From the NCBI GenBank assembly GCA_027489035.1, contig JAIYAN010000015.1, positions 124,001 through 188,000 on the forward strand: a DNA stretch of 64,000 bases. The letters are read 5' to 3'. Below are positions 28,767-37,194 of this stretch, in pieces (within the stretch, counting starts at the first letter, position 1; the number at the start of each line of letters is the position of its first letter). The position numbers and the translations under genes were made by a program. This DNA is from Chitinophagaceae bacterium (GTDB lineage: Bacteria; Bacteroidota; Bacteroidia; Chitinophagales; Chitinophagaceae). The notes beneath the pieces were generated by a model. It had not been told where the DNA came from and ran no database searches. It was given only the letters and a program-made list of their open reading frames with translations.

Positions 28767-29237
28767 ATGGATTTTAACCATCAATTGATTACAGATTTTT
28801 TTGAAGCCTTTAAAAACAAGGATTTCGAAAAAATGAACAAATGTTATTTTACAGAAGTTCAATACTTCGATCCAATGTTTCATTTTTTAAATGGAAAGTA
28901 TGTGACTTTGATGTGGAAGCATAGATATGAACATGCGGAAGATTTTTCACTAAACTGGCATAGTATAGAAGATTTGGGAAGTGGGTATTATACGATAAAA
29001 TATGAAATCTCTTATGTGTATATCAATAAAAAAAGAATCCAACTTTCTGTAAAATCGCACATGCGCATTCAAAACTTTTTAATCTCCGAACATAGCGATG
29101 CCTTTAGCATGCATCAATTTTTAAAATGTTCAAATGGTTTAATTGGTGAGCTTTTGGGGTGGAATCGATTTTACCAAAATAAAAAAAAGCTCCTGATAAG
29201 AAGCTTTTTTTTAAGTGAAGTAAACGAAACGAATTAA
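28767..29237 (+). CDS. SnoaL/NTF2-like protein
   Basis: A 156-residue protein with the NTF2-like cone fold pattern: an N-terminal helix (LITDFFEAFKNKDFEKMNKCY), FDPMFHFLNGK, and later strands VKSHMRIQNFLISEHSDAFSMHQFL and GLIGELLGWNRF. Relatives are annotated as nuclear transport factor 2 family proteins; some are small-molecule isomerases or ligand-binding proteins. No catalytic residue assignment is safe. Its last 19 codons run through the terminator hairpin at 29181-29212 and it overlaps the convergent pyk by four bases. The C-terminal tail KKKLLIRSFFLSEVNETN therefore looks derived from terminator sequence and differs from the usual family ending. Confidence 0.82.
   Translation: MDFNHQLITDFFEAFKNKDFEKMNKCYFTEVQYFDPMFHFLNGKYVTLMWKHRYEHAEDFSLNWHSIEDLGSGYYTIKYEISYVYINKKRIQLSVKSHMRIQNFLISEHSDAFSMHQFLKCSNGLIGELLGWNRFYQNKKKLLIRSFFLSEVNETN
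29181..29212 (-). terminator. Bidirectional terminator between pyk and the SnoaL-like gene, inside the SnoaL frame
   Basis: AAAAAAAAGCT and AGCTTTTTTTT form an 11-bp stem with loop CCTGATAAGA. It has a T-run in both directions, about 22 bases past the pyk stop. On the plus strand it lies inside the SnoaL-like coding sequence. Confidence 0.85.
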
Positions 29238-30724
29238 TCAACCTTCGTTATTTTTACAATATTGGTAGGAAGATGTTGATCAACTGGCGTGCTACCGGTA
29301 TTTACCACTACATCGCCAACGTCAATAAAACCTCTGTTTTTAAGGATCTCTATTTGATCAAAAATGATATCGTCTAAACTATCTTCTTCAGCATAATAGA
29401 AAGCGCGAACACCCCAACTTAAACTAAGTTGACTTATCAATGTTTTTTCTTTACTAAAAATATATAAAGGTGATTTTGGACGGTAACTACTAAGCATAAA
29501 CGCAGTATAACCGCTTTGTGTCATTCCAATAATAGCCTCAGCTTGAGCATCATCAGCAAGTTTGCAAGCACTGTAGCAAGTGGCATCACTTAAAAAAGAA
29601 GGGGAGTGTGGTTGAGGTTTAAGAATGTCATCTCTGTTGTAATCATAAACTGAACTTTCAACATTCATAATAATTTTGCTCATCGTTTCAACAACTAATG
29701 TAGGATAAGATCCCATTGCAGTTTCTCCGCTCAACATCACAGCGTCAGCTCCTTCAAGAACAGCATTAGCCACATCACTTACTTCACTTCTATTTGGTTT
29801 AGTGCGATCCATCATACTTTCCATCATTTGGGTAGCCACGATAACCGGTTTAGCCCTGTGCATACATTTACGGATAATGTCTTTTTGTACAACAGGTACT
29901 TGCTCGATAGGAATTTCAACACCCAAATCGCCGCGAGCAACCATTACACCATCGCTTTCAAGAATAATGTCTCTGAGGTTTTTCAACGCTTCAGGCATTT
30001 CGATTTTAGCGATTACTTTTATTTTAGAATTCTTTGCTTTAATTATTTGCTTTAAATCTGTGATGTCAATTGCTTTTCTAACAAAAGAAAGTGCCACCCA
30101 GTCTAAATTTTGTTCAATAATAAAATCCAAATCAGCCCTGTCTTTTTCCGTTAAAGAAGGCATGGTTAGAGCACTATCAGGAAGATTTACGCCCTTTTTA
30201 GGTAATAAAATGCCTCCTAATGTAACACGGATTTTAATTTCTTTTTCGTTGAGGATTTCTCTAACCTGAACTTCCATTTTTCCATCATCTAAAAAAATAC
30301 GTTCACCTTCTTTAACATCGGCTGCCAAACTTGGATAAGAAACATAAATTTTTTCTGCGTTGCCAACCATTTTTTCAGCGGTGAAAATAATTTCCATTCC
30401 AGGAATCAATTCTAGTTTTCCATTTTCCAATTCACCAACACGTAATTTCGGGCCTTGTAAATCTCCAAGAATGGCGATATTAAAAGGTTCTTTTTTCATA
30501 ATTTCTCTGATTCGTTCGATTACTTGTTTTTTATCTTCATACGAACCATGAGAGAAGTTTAATCTAAATACATTTACACCTGCTTTTACCAAATTTAGAA
30601 GTCCTTCATAACTTTCACAAGCAGGACCAACAGTGGCTACGATTTTTGTTCTTTTTTGGGCATGCGCATAACCTGCAGCTTTGTCCATTTCTTTGTGTAA
30701 ATACTTTTCAATATTCTTGCCCAT
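29234..30724 (-). CDS. pyk: Pyruvate kinase
   Basis: Makes pyruvate and ATP from phosphoenolpyruvate and ADP. The 496 residues begin with a short extension before KRTKIVATVGPA; typical motifs are NFSHGSYEDKK, ILGDLQGPKLRVG, the catalytic lysine region KIKVIAKIEMPEAL, and MVARGDLGVEIP with ATQMMESM. The C-terminal regulatory domain is complete (SGYTAFMLSSYRPKSPLYIFS). It lies 46 bases after pfkA on the same strand, forming a glycolytic pair that is probably one transcript. A bidirectional terminator follows. Confidence 0.96.
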   Translation of the reverse strand: MGKNIEKYLHKEMDKAAGYAHAQKRTKIVATVGPACESYEGLLNLVKAGVNVFRLNFSHGSYEDKKQVIERIREIMKKEPFNIAILGDLQGPKLRVGELENGKLELIPGMEIIFTAEKMVGNAEKIYVSYPSLAADVKEGERIFLDDGKMEVQVREILNEKEIKIRVTLGGILLPKKGVNLPDSALTMPSLTEKDRADLDFIIEQNLDWVALSFVRKAIDITDLKQIIKAKNSKIKVIAKIEMPEALKNLRDIILESDGVMVARGDLGVEIPIEQVPVVQKDIIRKCMHRAKPVIVATQMMESMMDRTKPNRSEVSDVANAVLEGADAVMLSGETAMGSYPTLVVETMSKIIMNVESSVYDYNRDDILKPQPHSPSFLSDATCYSACKLADDAQAEAIIGMTQSGYTAFMLSSYRPKSPLYIFSKEKTLISQLSLSWGVRAFYYAEEDSLDDIIFDQIEILKNRGFIDVGDVVVNTGSTPVDQHLPTNIVKITKVD

Positions 30725-30770
30725 ATAATTTTTTATTTTTTAATTAATTTTTTAAGTTAAACGAAGAATT

Positions 30771-31754
30771 TTAAGTTGCTAGAATTTTTACAATATTCAT
30801 CCATTCTTCATTGATTTTCTGTTTTTTCTTCACAGCTTCATTTAAAGGCGTGTAGTGCATTTTGTTGTTTACGATACCTACAAATACATTGTGTTTACCT
30901 TCTATCAAACATTCTACAGCATGGTATCCCATTCTACTGGCTATGACTCTGTCTAAACAACTTGGCGAACCCCCTCTTTGTATGTGTCCTAAAATACAAA
31001 CGCGCGTTTCTAGTTCAGGAATTTCTTTTTTTATATAATTGGATAATTCATTAGCGCCTCCAAATTCATCGCCTTCGGCTACGATAATGAGGTTGACTAG
31101 TTTTTTTTTTTTTTTTTTCTCTTGTAAAGAAGCAATGATTTCTTTCGGATTGGTTTTTCTTTCAGGGATTAAAATATTTTCGGCGCCAGTAGCAATGCCA
31201 CTATGAAGGGCTATATATCCAGCATCTCTGCCCATTACTTCAATTATAAATAATCTATCGTGTGCATCTGCGGTATCTCTTACTTTATCAATAGCTTCAA
31301 CGGCTGTATTAACAGCGGTATCAAACCCAATGGTAAAATCTGTACCTGCAATATCTTTATCAATAGTTCCGGGTAATCCAATACAAGGAATATCAAACTC
31401 ATTACTGAATGTTTGCGCACCTTTAAAACTACCATCACCACCAATAATTACAAGCCCTTGAATTCCTCGTTTCTTTAAATTTTCAAATGCTTTTTTTCTG
31501 CCTTCATGTGTCATAAACTCCATGCAGCGCGCTGTTTTTAAAATAGTGCCACCTCTTTGAATAATGTTTGCAACACTTTGTCCTTCCATTTTAATTATGT
31601 CATCATCAAGCATGCCTTGGTAACCATGCCTAATGCCAAAAACTTCCAAACCGTGATAAATGCCTGTTCTTACAACTGCTCTAATTGCAGCATTCATACC
31701 CGGACTATCTCCACCGCTCGTAAGTACGCCAATTTTCGAAATCTTTTTATTCAT
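30771..31754 (-). CDS. pfkA: 6-phosphofructokinase
   Basis: Phosphorylates fructose 6-phosphate with ATP. The 327 residues from the ATG at 31754 show GVLTSGGDSPGMNAAIRA, GGDGSFKGA, the active-site PGTIDKDIAGTDFTIGFDTAVN and EVMGRDAGYIALHS. A frame nine codons longer would start within the -7 box at 31779-31786, so it is rejected. The segment ASLQEKKKKKKLVNL is encoded by an uninterrupted run of 18 A residues on the coding strand (31101-31118), an unusual slippage-prone tract in an essential-type enzyme. Cotranscribed with pyk. Confidence 0.96.
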   Translation of the reverse strand: MNKKISKIGVLTSGGDSPGMNAAIRAVVRTGIYHGLEVFGIRHGYQGMLDDDIIKMEGQSVANIIQRGGTILKTARCMEFMTHEGRKKAFENLKKRGIQGLVIIGGDGSFKGAQTFSNEFDIPCIGLPGTIDKDIAGTDFTIGFDTAVNTAVEAIDKVRDTADAHDRLFIIEVMGRDAGYIALHSGIATGAENILIPERKTNPKEIIASLQEKKKKKKLVNLIIVAEGDEFGGANELSNYIKKEIPELETRVCILGHIQRGGSPSCLDRVIASRMGYHAVECLIEGKHNVFVGIVNNKMHYTPLNEAVKKKQKINEEWMNIVKILAT

Positions 31755-31778
31755 TTTAAATGGGTTTCTATTTGTGGC

Positions 31779-31786
31779 CAAAAATA
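31779..31786 (-). promoter_or_regulatory. -7 promoter box of pfkA
   Basis: Reverse-strand TATTTTTG matches TAnnTTTG, 24 bases before the pfkA ATG at 31754. Confidence 0.6.
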
Positions 31787-31883
31787 CAAAATCAAATTGA
31801 TTAACGTTTGCGGTAAATATTTGTTTAAAAAATATTTAAAATTTTAAAAAAATATCAATGTATTTTAAGAATTTATCAAAAAA

Positions 31884-33659
31884 TTACATTCTATTTGGAA
31901 CATTAATACCAAGTAGTTGCATGCCATTTTTAAGAACATTGGCAGTCATCATTGATATTTGAATTCGAAGATTTTTCTTGTCTTCAGATTCAGCATTGCC
32001 AATAGAGTGTTCGGTGTAAAAAGAATTGAAAGATTTAGATAAATGGAAAAGATAGTTGGCAAGCACGGATGGATTTAGCGTTTTTGCCGCTTCCATAATA
32101 ATTGCTCCAAATTGTTCTAGGTTATAAATAACTTCTTTTTCAAGTTTTAGCAATGTGTTATTTGAAGGCGCTGCAACAAAACTTGATTCTTTTCTTAAAA
32201 TGCTATTAATACGTGCAAATGTATATTGTATAAAAGGTCCGGTAAACCCATGGAAGTCGATAGATTCTTCAGGATTAAAGATCATTTTCTTTTTAGGATC
32301 TACGCGTAGTAAATAAAATTTCATTGCACCAAGTCCAATGGTTTCATACAATTCTATGAGCTCATTGGGCTCGAAATCTTTCACTTTTCCAAGCGTTTCG
32401 GTGTGTTGTTGTGCAGTGGCTTTCATTTCTGCTACGAGGTCATCGGCATCAACAACAGTTCCCTCACGGCTTTTCATTTTTCCAGTAGGTAATTCTACCA
32501 TGCCATAACTCAAATGGTAAATATCATCTGCATAAGGCAATCCAAGTTTTTGAGCGATAAGCTTCAATACTTTCATGTGATAATTTTGCTCATCACCAAT
32601 TACATAAATGCTTTGATCGATTTTATATTCGTCGTATTTCTGTTTTGCCAAACCAATGTCTTGGGTAATATACACAGAAGTTCCATCTTTACGCAACACC
32701 AATTTTTCGTCGAGTCCATCAGCGGTTAAATCAATCCAAACACTACCATCTTCTTTTTTATGAAATACATTTTTGTCGAGGCCTTCCTGAACAATGTCTT
32801 TACCCAAAAGGTAGGTATTGCTTTCGTAATAAGTTTTATCAAAATCGCTACCTATAGATTTGTATGTAACGTCAAATCCTTCATAAACCCAGCCATTCAT
32901 TTTTTGCCACAATTGCATCACTTCAGGTACACCAGCTTCCCAATCTTGCAGCATTTGCTGTGTTTTTTGCATGATGGGTGCTTGCTTTTCGGCATCTGCT
33001 TCGGTTATTCCACTTGCAACTAACTCAGCAATCTGAGCTTTATAAACGTCATTAAATTTTACATAATAATCGCCTACAAAATGATCCCCTTTTTTATGGG
33101 TTGATTCAGGAGTGGCGCCATCAGCATAAAGTTGCCAAGCAATCATGCTTTTGCAAATGTGGATACCTCTGTCGTTTACAATGCAGCTTTTTAAAACTTC
33201 GTAGCCACTTGCTTTTAATATTTCGGCAACGCTCCATCCTAAGAAATTATTTCTAAGATGTCCAAGGTGTAAAGGTTTGTTGGTGTTTGGCGATGAATAT
33301 TCTACCATCACTTTTTTGCCATTCATGGCTTGTTTGCCAAAGCAAATATCGTTGTGGTTTTTTAAAAGCAAAGATTTCCAATAAGCATCTGTTATCGTTA
33401 AATTTAAAAATCCTTTTATAATATTAAATGCTTCAAAAAGTTCCGGATTTTTTTGAATAAGCGAATCGCCAATTTCTTGCCCAATCATTTCCGGGGACTT
33501 TTTAAGGGCTTTTACCAGAGAAAAAAGTACAATGGTATAATCACCTTCAAATTCGGGTTTGGTTTGGTTGATTTGGAAATCAAGGTTGTTATCAGACTCG
33601 GGATATACATTTTTTATGGAATCAGCAACCGCTTCTCTAATTAATTGTACAATATTCAT
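31884..33659 (-). CDS. argS: Arginyl-tRNA synthetase
   Basis: Class I synthetase of 591 residues from the ATG at 33659. The signature VEYSSPNTNKPLHLGHLRNNFLG contains the HIGH-type motif (HLGH). The N-terminal Arg-tRNA-binding domain (MNIVQLIREAVADSIKNVYP) and C-terminal DALR anticodon domain (FARINSILRKES ... LGINVPNRM) are intact. An upstream in-frame ATG at 33722 would add 21 residues unlike the family and would span the promoter box, so it is rejected. Only four bases separate the -7 box from the ATG, suggesting a leaderless or near-leaderless mRNA. Divergent from the EamA transporter gene. Confidence 0.96.
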   Translation of the reverse strand: MNIVQLIREAVADSIKNVYPESDNNLDFQINQTKPEFEGDYTIVLFSLVKALKKSPEMIGQEIGDSLIQKNPELFEAFNIIKGFLNLTITDAYWKSLLLKNHNDICFGKQAMNGKKVMVEYSSPNTNKPLHLGHLRNNFLGWSVAEILKASGYEVLKSCIVNDRGIHICKSMIAWQLYADGATPESTHKKGDHFVGDYYVKFNDVYKAQIAELVASGITEADAEKQAPIMQKTQQMLQDWEAGVPEVMQLWQKMNGWVYEGFDVTYKSIGSDFDKTYYESNTYLLGKDIVQEGLDKNVFHKKEDGSVWIDLTADGLDEKLVLRKDGTSVYITQDIGLAKQKYDEYKIDQSIYVIGDEQNYHMKVLKLIAQKLGLPYADDIYHLSYGMVELPTGKMKSREGTVVDADDLVAEMKATAQQHTETLGKVKDFEPNELIELYETIGLGAMKFYLLRVDPKKKMIFNPEESIDFHGFTGPFIQYTFARINSILRKESSFVAAPSNNTLLKLEKEVIYNLEQFGAIIMEAAKTLNPSVLANYLFHLSKSFNSFYTEHSIGNAESEDKKNLRIQISMMTANVLKNGMQLLGINVPNRM

Positions 33660-33663
33660 GTTG

Positions 33664-33671
33664 CAAAAATA
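33664..33671 (-). promoter_or_regulatory. -7 box of argS, almost touching the start codon
   Basis: Reverse-strand TATTTTTG followed by CAAC and the ATG. With initiation a few bases past the box, the transcript would begin at or next to the start codon. Confidence 0.55.
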
Positions 33672-33732
33672 ATAATCCTTATTGGTAAAAATTGAAATCG
33701 ATTTTTGGGCATTAGAAATCAAGTTAGAAACA

Positions 33733-33740
33733 TACCTTTG
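33733..33740 (+). promoter_or_regulatory. -7 box of the EamA transporter gene
   Basis: TACCTTTG matches TAnnTTTG and lies 24 bases before the ATG at 33765. Confidence 0.6.
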
Positions 33741-33764
33741 GCGCCTAATTTTTATATTAATTAA

Positions 33765-34652
33765 ATGAAAAAAGCATTTTTACAACTTCATATCGCTGTT
33801 TTTCTTGCAGGATTTACGGCAATACTTGGCAAGTTGATAGAATTGAATGAAGGTTTGCTGGTACTTTATAGAATGCTTTTATCCGTTTTGATACTTGGAC
33901 TGATCATGTTTTTTCAGGGTAAAATGACCAAAATTATATGGGTTGAATTTTTAAAAATTACAGGGGTAGGGCTGATTCTAGCTATACATTGGTTAACATT
34001 TTATGGGAGCATTAAATATGCAAATGCATCTGTTGGGGTAGTTTGTATATCCGCATCAGGTTTTTTTTCGGCAATATTTGAGCCATTGATTTTAAAAAAA
34101 CGTTTCGATTTGATGAATTTGATCTTGGGGTTAATGTCTGTTTTGGGTATTTTAATAATTTTCGGCTTTCACCCACATTTCAAAGTGGGTATTATTTTCG
34201 GTATAATCTCTGCAATAGGAAGTGCAATATTCCCAATTTTCAACAAACAATTATTGCAAAAGCATCAAGCACAAACCTTAACTTTTTATGAGTTATTGGG
34301 AGGTGTTATTTTACTTTCGGCGGTGTTGCCATTTTATTTTATGAAGTATGAGCCAACGTATTATATACCCAATGTTACAGACGTTTTTTGGTTGGTAGTA
34401 TTAGCAGGATTTTGCACCGTACTTACATTTAATTTGCAGCTCAATGCGTTGAAGAAAATATCTGCATTTACAAGTAATTTAATGTATAATCTAGAGCCGG
34501 TTTATGGTGTAATCTTCGCTTTTGTCATTTTAAAAGAACATCAAATGTTCAACGAATATTTTTATTTGGGGATTGGTTTGATATTCTTGGCTGTATTTAT
34601 ACAAATGCGTCGAGAAAAAAATAACAACGAAAAAGCAGTATCAAAGCAGTAA
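33765..34652 (+). CDS. EamA/DMT-family transporter
   Basis: A 295-residue inner-membrane protein with about ten hydrophobic helices in two repeated halves, as in the drug/metabolite transporter superfamily. The first half has LHIAVFLAGFTAILGKL and WLTFYGSIKYANASVGVVC; the second has FFGIISAIGSAIFPIFNKQLL-like and LEPVYGVIFAFVILKEH, the latter being the usual EamA signature at the ninth helix. Family members export amino acids or other small metabolites; the substrate cannot be read from sequence. It is a single-gene unit with its own promoter, divergent from argS and about 130 bases before rpmB. Confidence 0.9.
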   Translation: MKKAFLQLHIAVFLAGFTAILGKLIELNEGLLVLYRMLLSVLILGLIMFFQGKMTKIIWVEFLKITGVGLILAIHWLTFYGSIKYANASVGVVCISASGFFSAIFEPLILKKRFDLMNLILGLMSVLGILIIFGFHPHFKVGIIFGIISAIGSAIFPIFNKQLLQKHQAQTLTFYELLGGVILLSAVLPFYFMKYEPTYYIPNVTDVFWLVVLAGFCTVLTFNLQLNALKKISAFTSNLMYNLEPVYGVIFAFVILKEHQMFNEYFYLGIGLIFLAVFIQMRREKNNNEKAVSKQ

Positions 34653-34752
34653 AACGGTGCTATTTTAAGTGAAAATGTAGTGCTTCGGAATAAAAAAAAC
34701 GAAAAACAAAAAAAATACTTTAAAATATTTCGAATTAATTGAGTTTAATCAT

Positions 34753-34760
34753 TACCTTTG
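34753..34760 (+). promoter_or_regulatory. -7 box of the rpmB-rpmG-DUF4295 operon
   Basis: TACCTTTG matches TAnnTTTG, 19 bases before the rpmB ATG. Confidence 0.65.
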
Positions 34761-34779
34761 CCGTCCAAAATTAAGGAAT

Positions 34780-35016
34780 ATGGCTAGAGTATGTCAATTA
34801 ACAGGAAAGCGACCAATTACAGGTAATAAGGTATCGCATTCAAATATTAAAACTAAACGTAGGTTTTTACCAAATTTACAAACCAAGCGTTATTTTTTAG
34901 CTGAAGAAGATAAATGGGTAACATTAAAGTTGTCTTCAGAAGCGATCAGAACAATCAATAAAAATGGATTGTACAGCGTTGTAAAAGAATTGCGCGCTGC
35001 AGGAAGTAAAATTTAA
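34780..35016 (+). CDS. rpmB: Large-subunit ribosomal protein bL28
   Basis: Ribosomal protein of 78 residues with the family start MARVCQLTGKRPITGNKVSHSN and KTKRRFLPNLQTKRYF, followed by the C-terminal helix IRTINKNGLYSVVKEL. Normal length. First gene of a three-gene ribosomal unit (bL28, bL33, DUF4295) that is conserved in this phylum and here ends at a terminator before ftsY. Confidence 0.97.
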   Translation: MARVCQLTGKRPITGNKVSHSNIKTKRRFLPNLQTKRYFLAEEDKWVTLKLSSEAIRTINKNGLYSVVKELRAAGSKI

Positions 35017-35038
35017 TTCTATTTAAAAAAGCAATACA

Positions 35039-35221
35039 ATGGCAAAGAAAGGCAATAGAGTACAAGTAATTTTAGAATGTACTGAGCATAAAACAAGTGG
35101 TCAGCCCGGCACAAGTCGTTACATCACTAAAAAGAACAAAAAAAATACGCCAGAGCGTATGGAATTGAAAAAGTACAATCCAATTCTTAAAAAAGTAACT
35201 GTACACAAAGAAATTAAATAG
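35039..35221 (+). CDS. rpmG: Large-subunit ribosomal protein bL33
   Basis: Ribosomal protein of 60 residues, basic, with [25 protein letters not shown] and [19 protein letters not shown] typical of bL33. It keeps a single cysteine (LECTEH) and lacks the CxxC zinc pairs, so it is the zinc-independent form. It lies 22 bases after rpmB and 53 bases before the DUF4295 gene. Confidence 0.96.
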   Translation: MAKKGNRVQVILECTEHKTSGQPGTSRYITKKNKKNTPERMELKKYNPILKKVTVHKEIK

Positions 35222-35274
35222 TTCATTAACAAAGTAATGGAGAATGTTCTTCTATACTTAAAAAATAAATAGCA

Positions 35275-35445
35275 ATGGCAAAAGCAGCTAAAACCGCGAT
35301 AAAAACAAAAGACCAGAAAGCAGCAGCAGACGCAAAAAACTGGACAAAAGTAATACGTACATTACGTAGTCCTAAATCAGGTGCCTACACTTTTAAAGAG
35401 GCAATGATTCATAAAGACAAGATCAAAGATTATTTGGGACAATAA
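35275..35445 (+). CDS. DUF4295 family small basic protein, candidate ribosomal protein bL38
   Basis: A 56-residue basic protein (MAKAAKTAIKTKDQKAAADA, then WTKVIRTLRSPKSGAYTFKE, ending HKDKIKDYLGQ) encoded directly after rpmG. This small family, known as DUF4295, is restricted to the Bacteroidota group and always sits next to bL33. I recall that a Bacteroidota-specific ribosomal protein named bL38 was reported from the Flavobacterium ribosome structure and believe this is that family; the equation of the two names should be checked. The ATG at 35275 is preceded by an A/T-rich, non-Shine-Dalgarno leader, as usual in the phylum. Confidence 0.88.
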   Translation: MAKAAKTAIKTKDQKAAADAKNWTKVIRTLRSPKSGAYTFKEAMIHKDKIKDYLGQ

Positions 35446-35472
35446 TCTCAAGTTTAATTTTTAATAATATTG

Positions 35473-35503
35473 AAGCTGTTCTATTTATGGAACGGCTTTT
35501 ATT
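35473..35503 (+). terminator. Terminator of the ribosomal protein operon
   Basis: AAGCTGTTC and GAACGGCTT form a nine-pair stem with one G-T pair, followed by a T-rich tail. Confidence 0.85.
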
Positions 35504-35570
35504 TTTTGTGTCAATCGAAGTTTTAATTAGGGACTAAAAAAAGATTAATTTGCAAATAAATTAAAAAAAA

Positions 35571-36542
35571 ATGGGATTATTTGATAAGCTTTTCGGGAAA
35601 AAAGAACAAAAAGAAACACTTGATCAGGGTTTGCAAAAAACTAGAGAAGGTTTTTTTGGAAAAATCGCAAAAGCAATTGTAGGAAAAAGTACAGTTGATG
35701 CTGAAGTGTTGGATGAAGTAGAAAATGCTTTGGTGAGTGCTGATGTTGGCATAAATACAACTATAAAGATTATTGAGCAGTTGGAGGCCAGAATAGCCAA
35801 GGATAAGTATATGAATACCTCTGAGTTGAATAAAATCATTAAAGAGGAGATTCAAAAGTTGTTGGTGAATGCATCGGTTGATGAAAGCTATCAAAATTAT
35901 GCATTACCTGCAGGACATAAGCCTCACGTGATCTTGGTTGTTGGTGTAAATGGAGTTGGTAAAACGACTACAATAGGAAAATTAGCACATAATTTCAGTA
36001 AGGCTGGAAAAGAAGTATTGCTTGGTGCAGCTGATACGTTTAGGGCTGCTGCCGTAGATCAATTAACCATTTGGAGTGAAAGAACCAATGTGCCCATTGT
36101 GAAAAAAGAAATGGGGAGTGATCCTGCTTCGGTGGCTTACGATACAATAATTAGTGGTGTAGCCCGCAATTCAGATGTTATAATCATTGACACAGCAGGA
36201 AGGTTGCATAACAAAATTCACTTAATGGATGAGCTCAGTAAAATTAAAAGAGTGATACAAAAAGTGATACCAGAAGCACCGCATGAAGTCATGTTGGTAT
36301 TAGATGGAAGTACTGGTCAAAATGCATTGGAACAGGCAAAACATTTTACTGCAGCAACAGAAGTTACAGCATTAACAATTACAAAATTAGACGGTACTGC
36401 TAAAGGCGGTGTGGTGTTGGCTATCGCGGATCAATTTAAAATCCCCGTGAAATTTATTGGGGTAGGAGAACAGGCAACCGATTTATTGGTTTTTGACAAA
36501 CAAGATTTTGTAGATGGATTATTTAAATTGGAATCAGAGTAG
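35571..36542 (+). CDS. ftsY: Signal recognition particle receptor FtsY
   Basis: SRP receptor GTPase of 323 residues that docks ribosome-SRP complexes at the membrane. The NG domain is complete: the N-domain helices (EVENALVSADVGINTTIKIIEQL), G1 GVNGVGKTTTIGKLA, DTFRAAAVDQL, the DTAGRL element, TKLDGTAKGGVVLAI and GVGEQATDLLVF. The acidic A-domain found in enterobacteria is missing, as is usual in Bacteroidota. The RNA partner ffs is in the same window at about 53 kb; ffh is not. Confidence 0.96.
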   Translation: MGLFDKLFGKKEQKETLDQGLQKTREGFFGKIAKAIVGKSTVDAEVLDEVENALVSADVGINTTIKIIEQLEARIAKDKYMNTSELNKIIKEEIQKLLVNASVDESYQNYALPAGHKPHVILVVGVNGVGKTTTIGKLAHNFSKAGKEVLLGAADTFRAAAVDQLTIWSERTNVPIVKKEMGSDPASVAYDTIISGVARNSDVIIIDTAGRLHNKIHLMDELSKIKRVIQKVIPEAPHEVMLVLDGSTGQNALEQAKHFTAATEVTALTITKLDGTAKGGVVLAIADQFKIPVKFIGVGEQATDLLVFDKQDFVDGLFKLESE

Positions 36543-36862
36543 TTTTAAAAAAGAAGGAGCCCTTAAGAATAGGGGCTCCGATATTACCAAAACTAACTGC
36601 TTATGAGAAAAATGTAAAAGTTTCGTTTAAAAAAACACATTGAATTCATCTCTCTAACACAGCACAAATCTACGTTCCATATCTTGGAAACGCTGTTAAG
36701 TTATCGCCAATAAATTATTATTATTTAGTTAAGAAAGATGTTCTAAATTATCACAAACATCTAAAATAGAGGAGTAAAATTCAAGCCAATTTTTCAGTTA
36801 AAATACAGACTGGATAAGGGTTTTAGATAAAATTTTGCATAAAAAAATTTTACCAATAAAAA
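36543..36862. other. Gap after ftsY: GC hairpin and a four-codon frame, no gene
   Basis: GGAGCCC (36556-36562) and GGGCTCC (36573-36579) form a hairpin 14 bases after the ftsY stop, without a T-run. A minimal frame of ATG AGA AAA ATG TAA begins at 36603. The remaining 230 bases are AT-rich and show no coding frame or further structure. Confidence 0.5.
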
Positions 36863-37192
36863 TTAAGCAAACGTTTTAATTAAAAGAATAACAAATCCAT
36901 AAACAGCAGTGGTTACAAAAATCCCTTTTGCTGTTTTGTCTTTTAGCGCATTAATGTAAAAAGTAAATACAACTGCATTGGCAAGTAGTGAAATAGACAA
37001 TGCTGCGGATAATGTTTTAAAACTTGGTTCTAAATATATAAACTGCAAAAATTCTTTCATTGAAAAAATGCCGAATTTGTACCATTTAAAACTAAGGAAT
37101 CCCAAAACTGGTGCAAAAAGTCCAAGAATTAAACCCAATTTAAAATTGTCTTTTTTAAAAAATTCAATAATTGACAATAAGATATTTTTCAT
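36863..37192 (-). CDS. Small membrane protein of unknown function (three predicted helices)
   Basis: A 109-residue inner-membrane protein with hydrophobic segments at about 18-36 (LGLILGLFAPVLGFLSF), 57-80 (LSAALSISLLANAVVFTFYI) and 88-107 (IFVTTAVYGFVILLIKTF). No family is recognised. The gene starts two bases after the surE stop, so it is translated from the same mRNA as surE. A link to surE's function is not evident. Confidence 0.75.
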   Translation of the reverse strand: MKNILLSIIEFFKKDNFKLGLILGLFAPVLGFLSFKWYKFGIFSMKEFLQFIYLEPSFKTLSAALSISLLANAVVFTFYINALKDKTAKGIFVTTAVYGFVILLIKTFA

Positions 37193-37194
37193 AA

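Noticed and set aside
28725..28883. 53-codon N-terminal extension of the GH20 enzyme
   Set aside because: It overlaps the divergent SnoaL-like gene and would bury the signal peptide.
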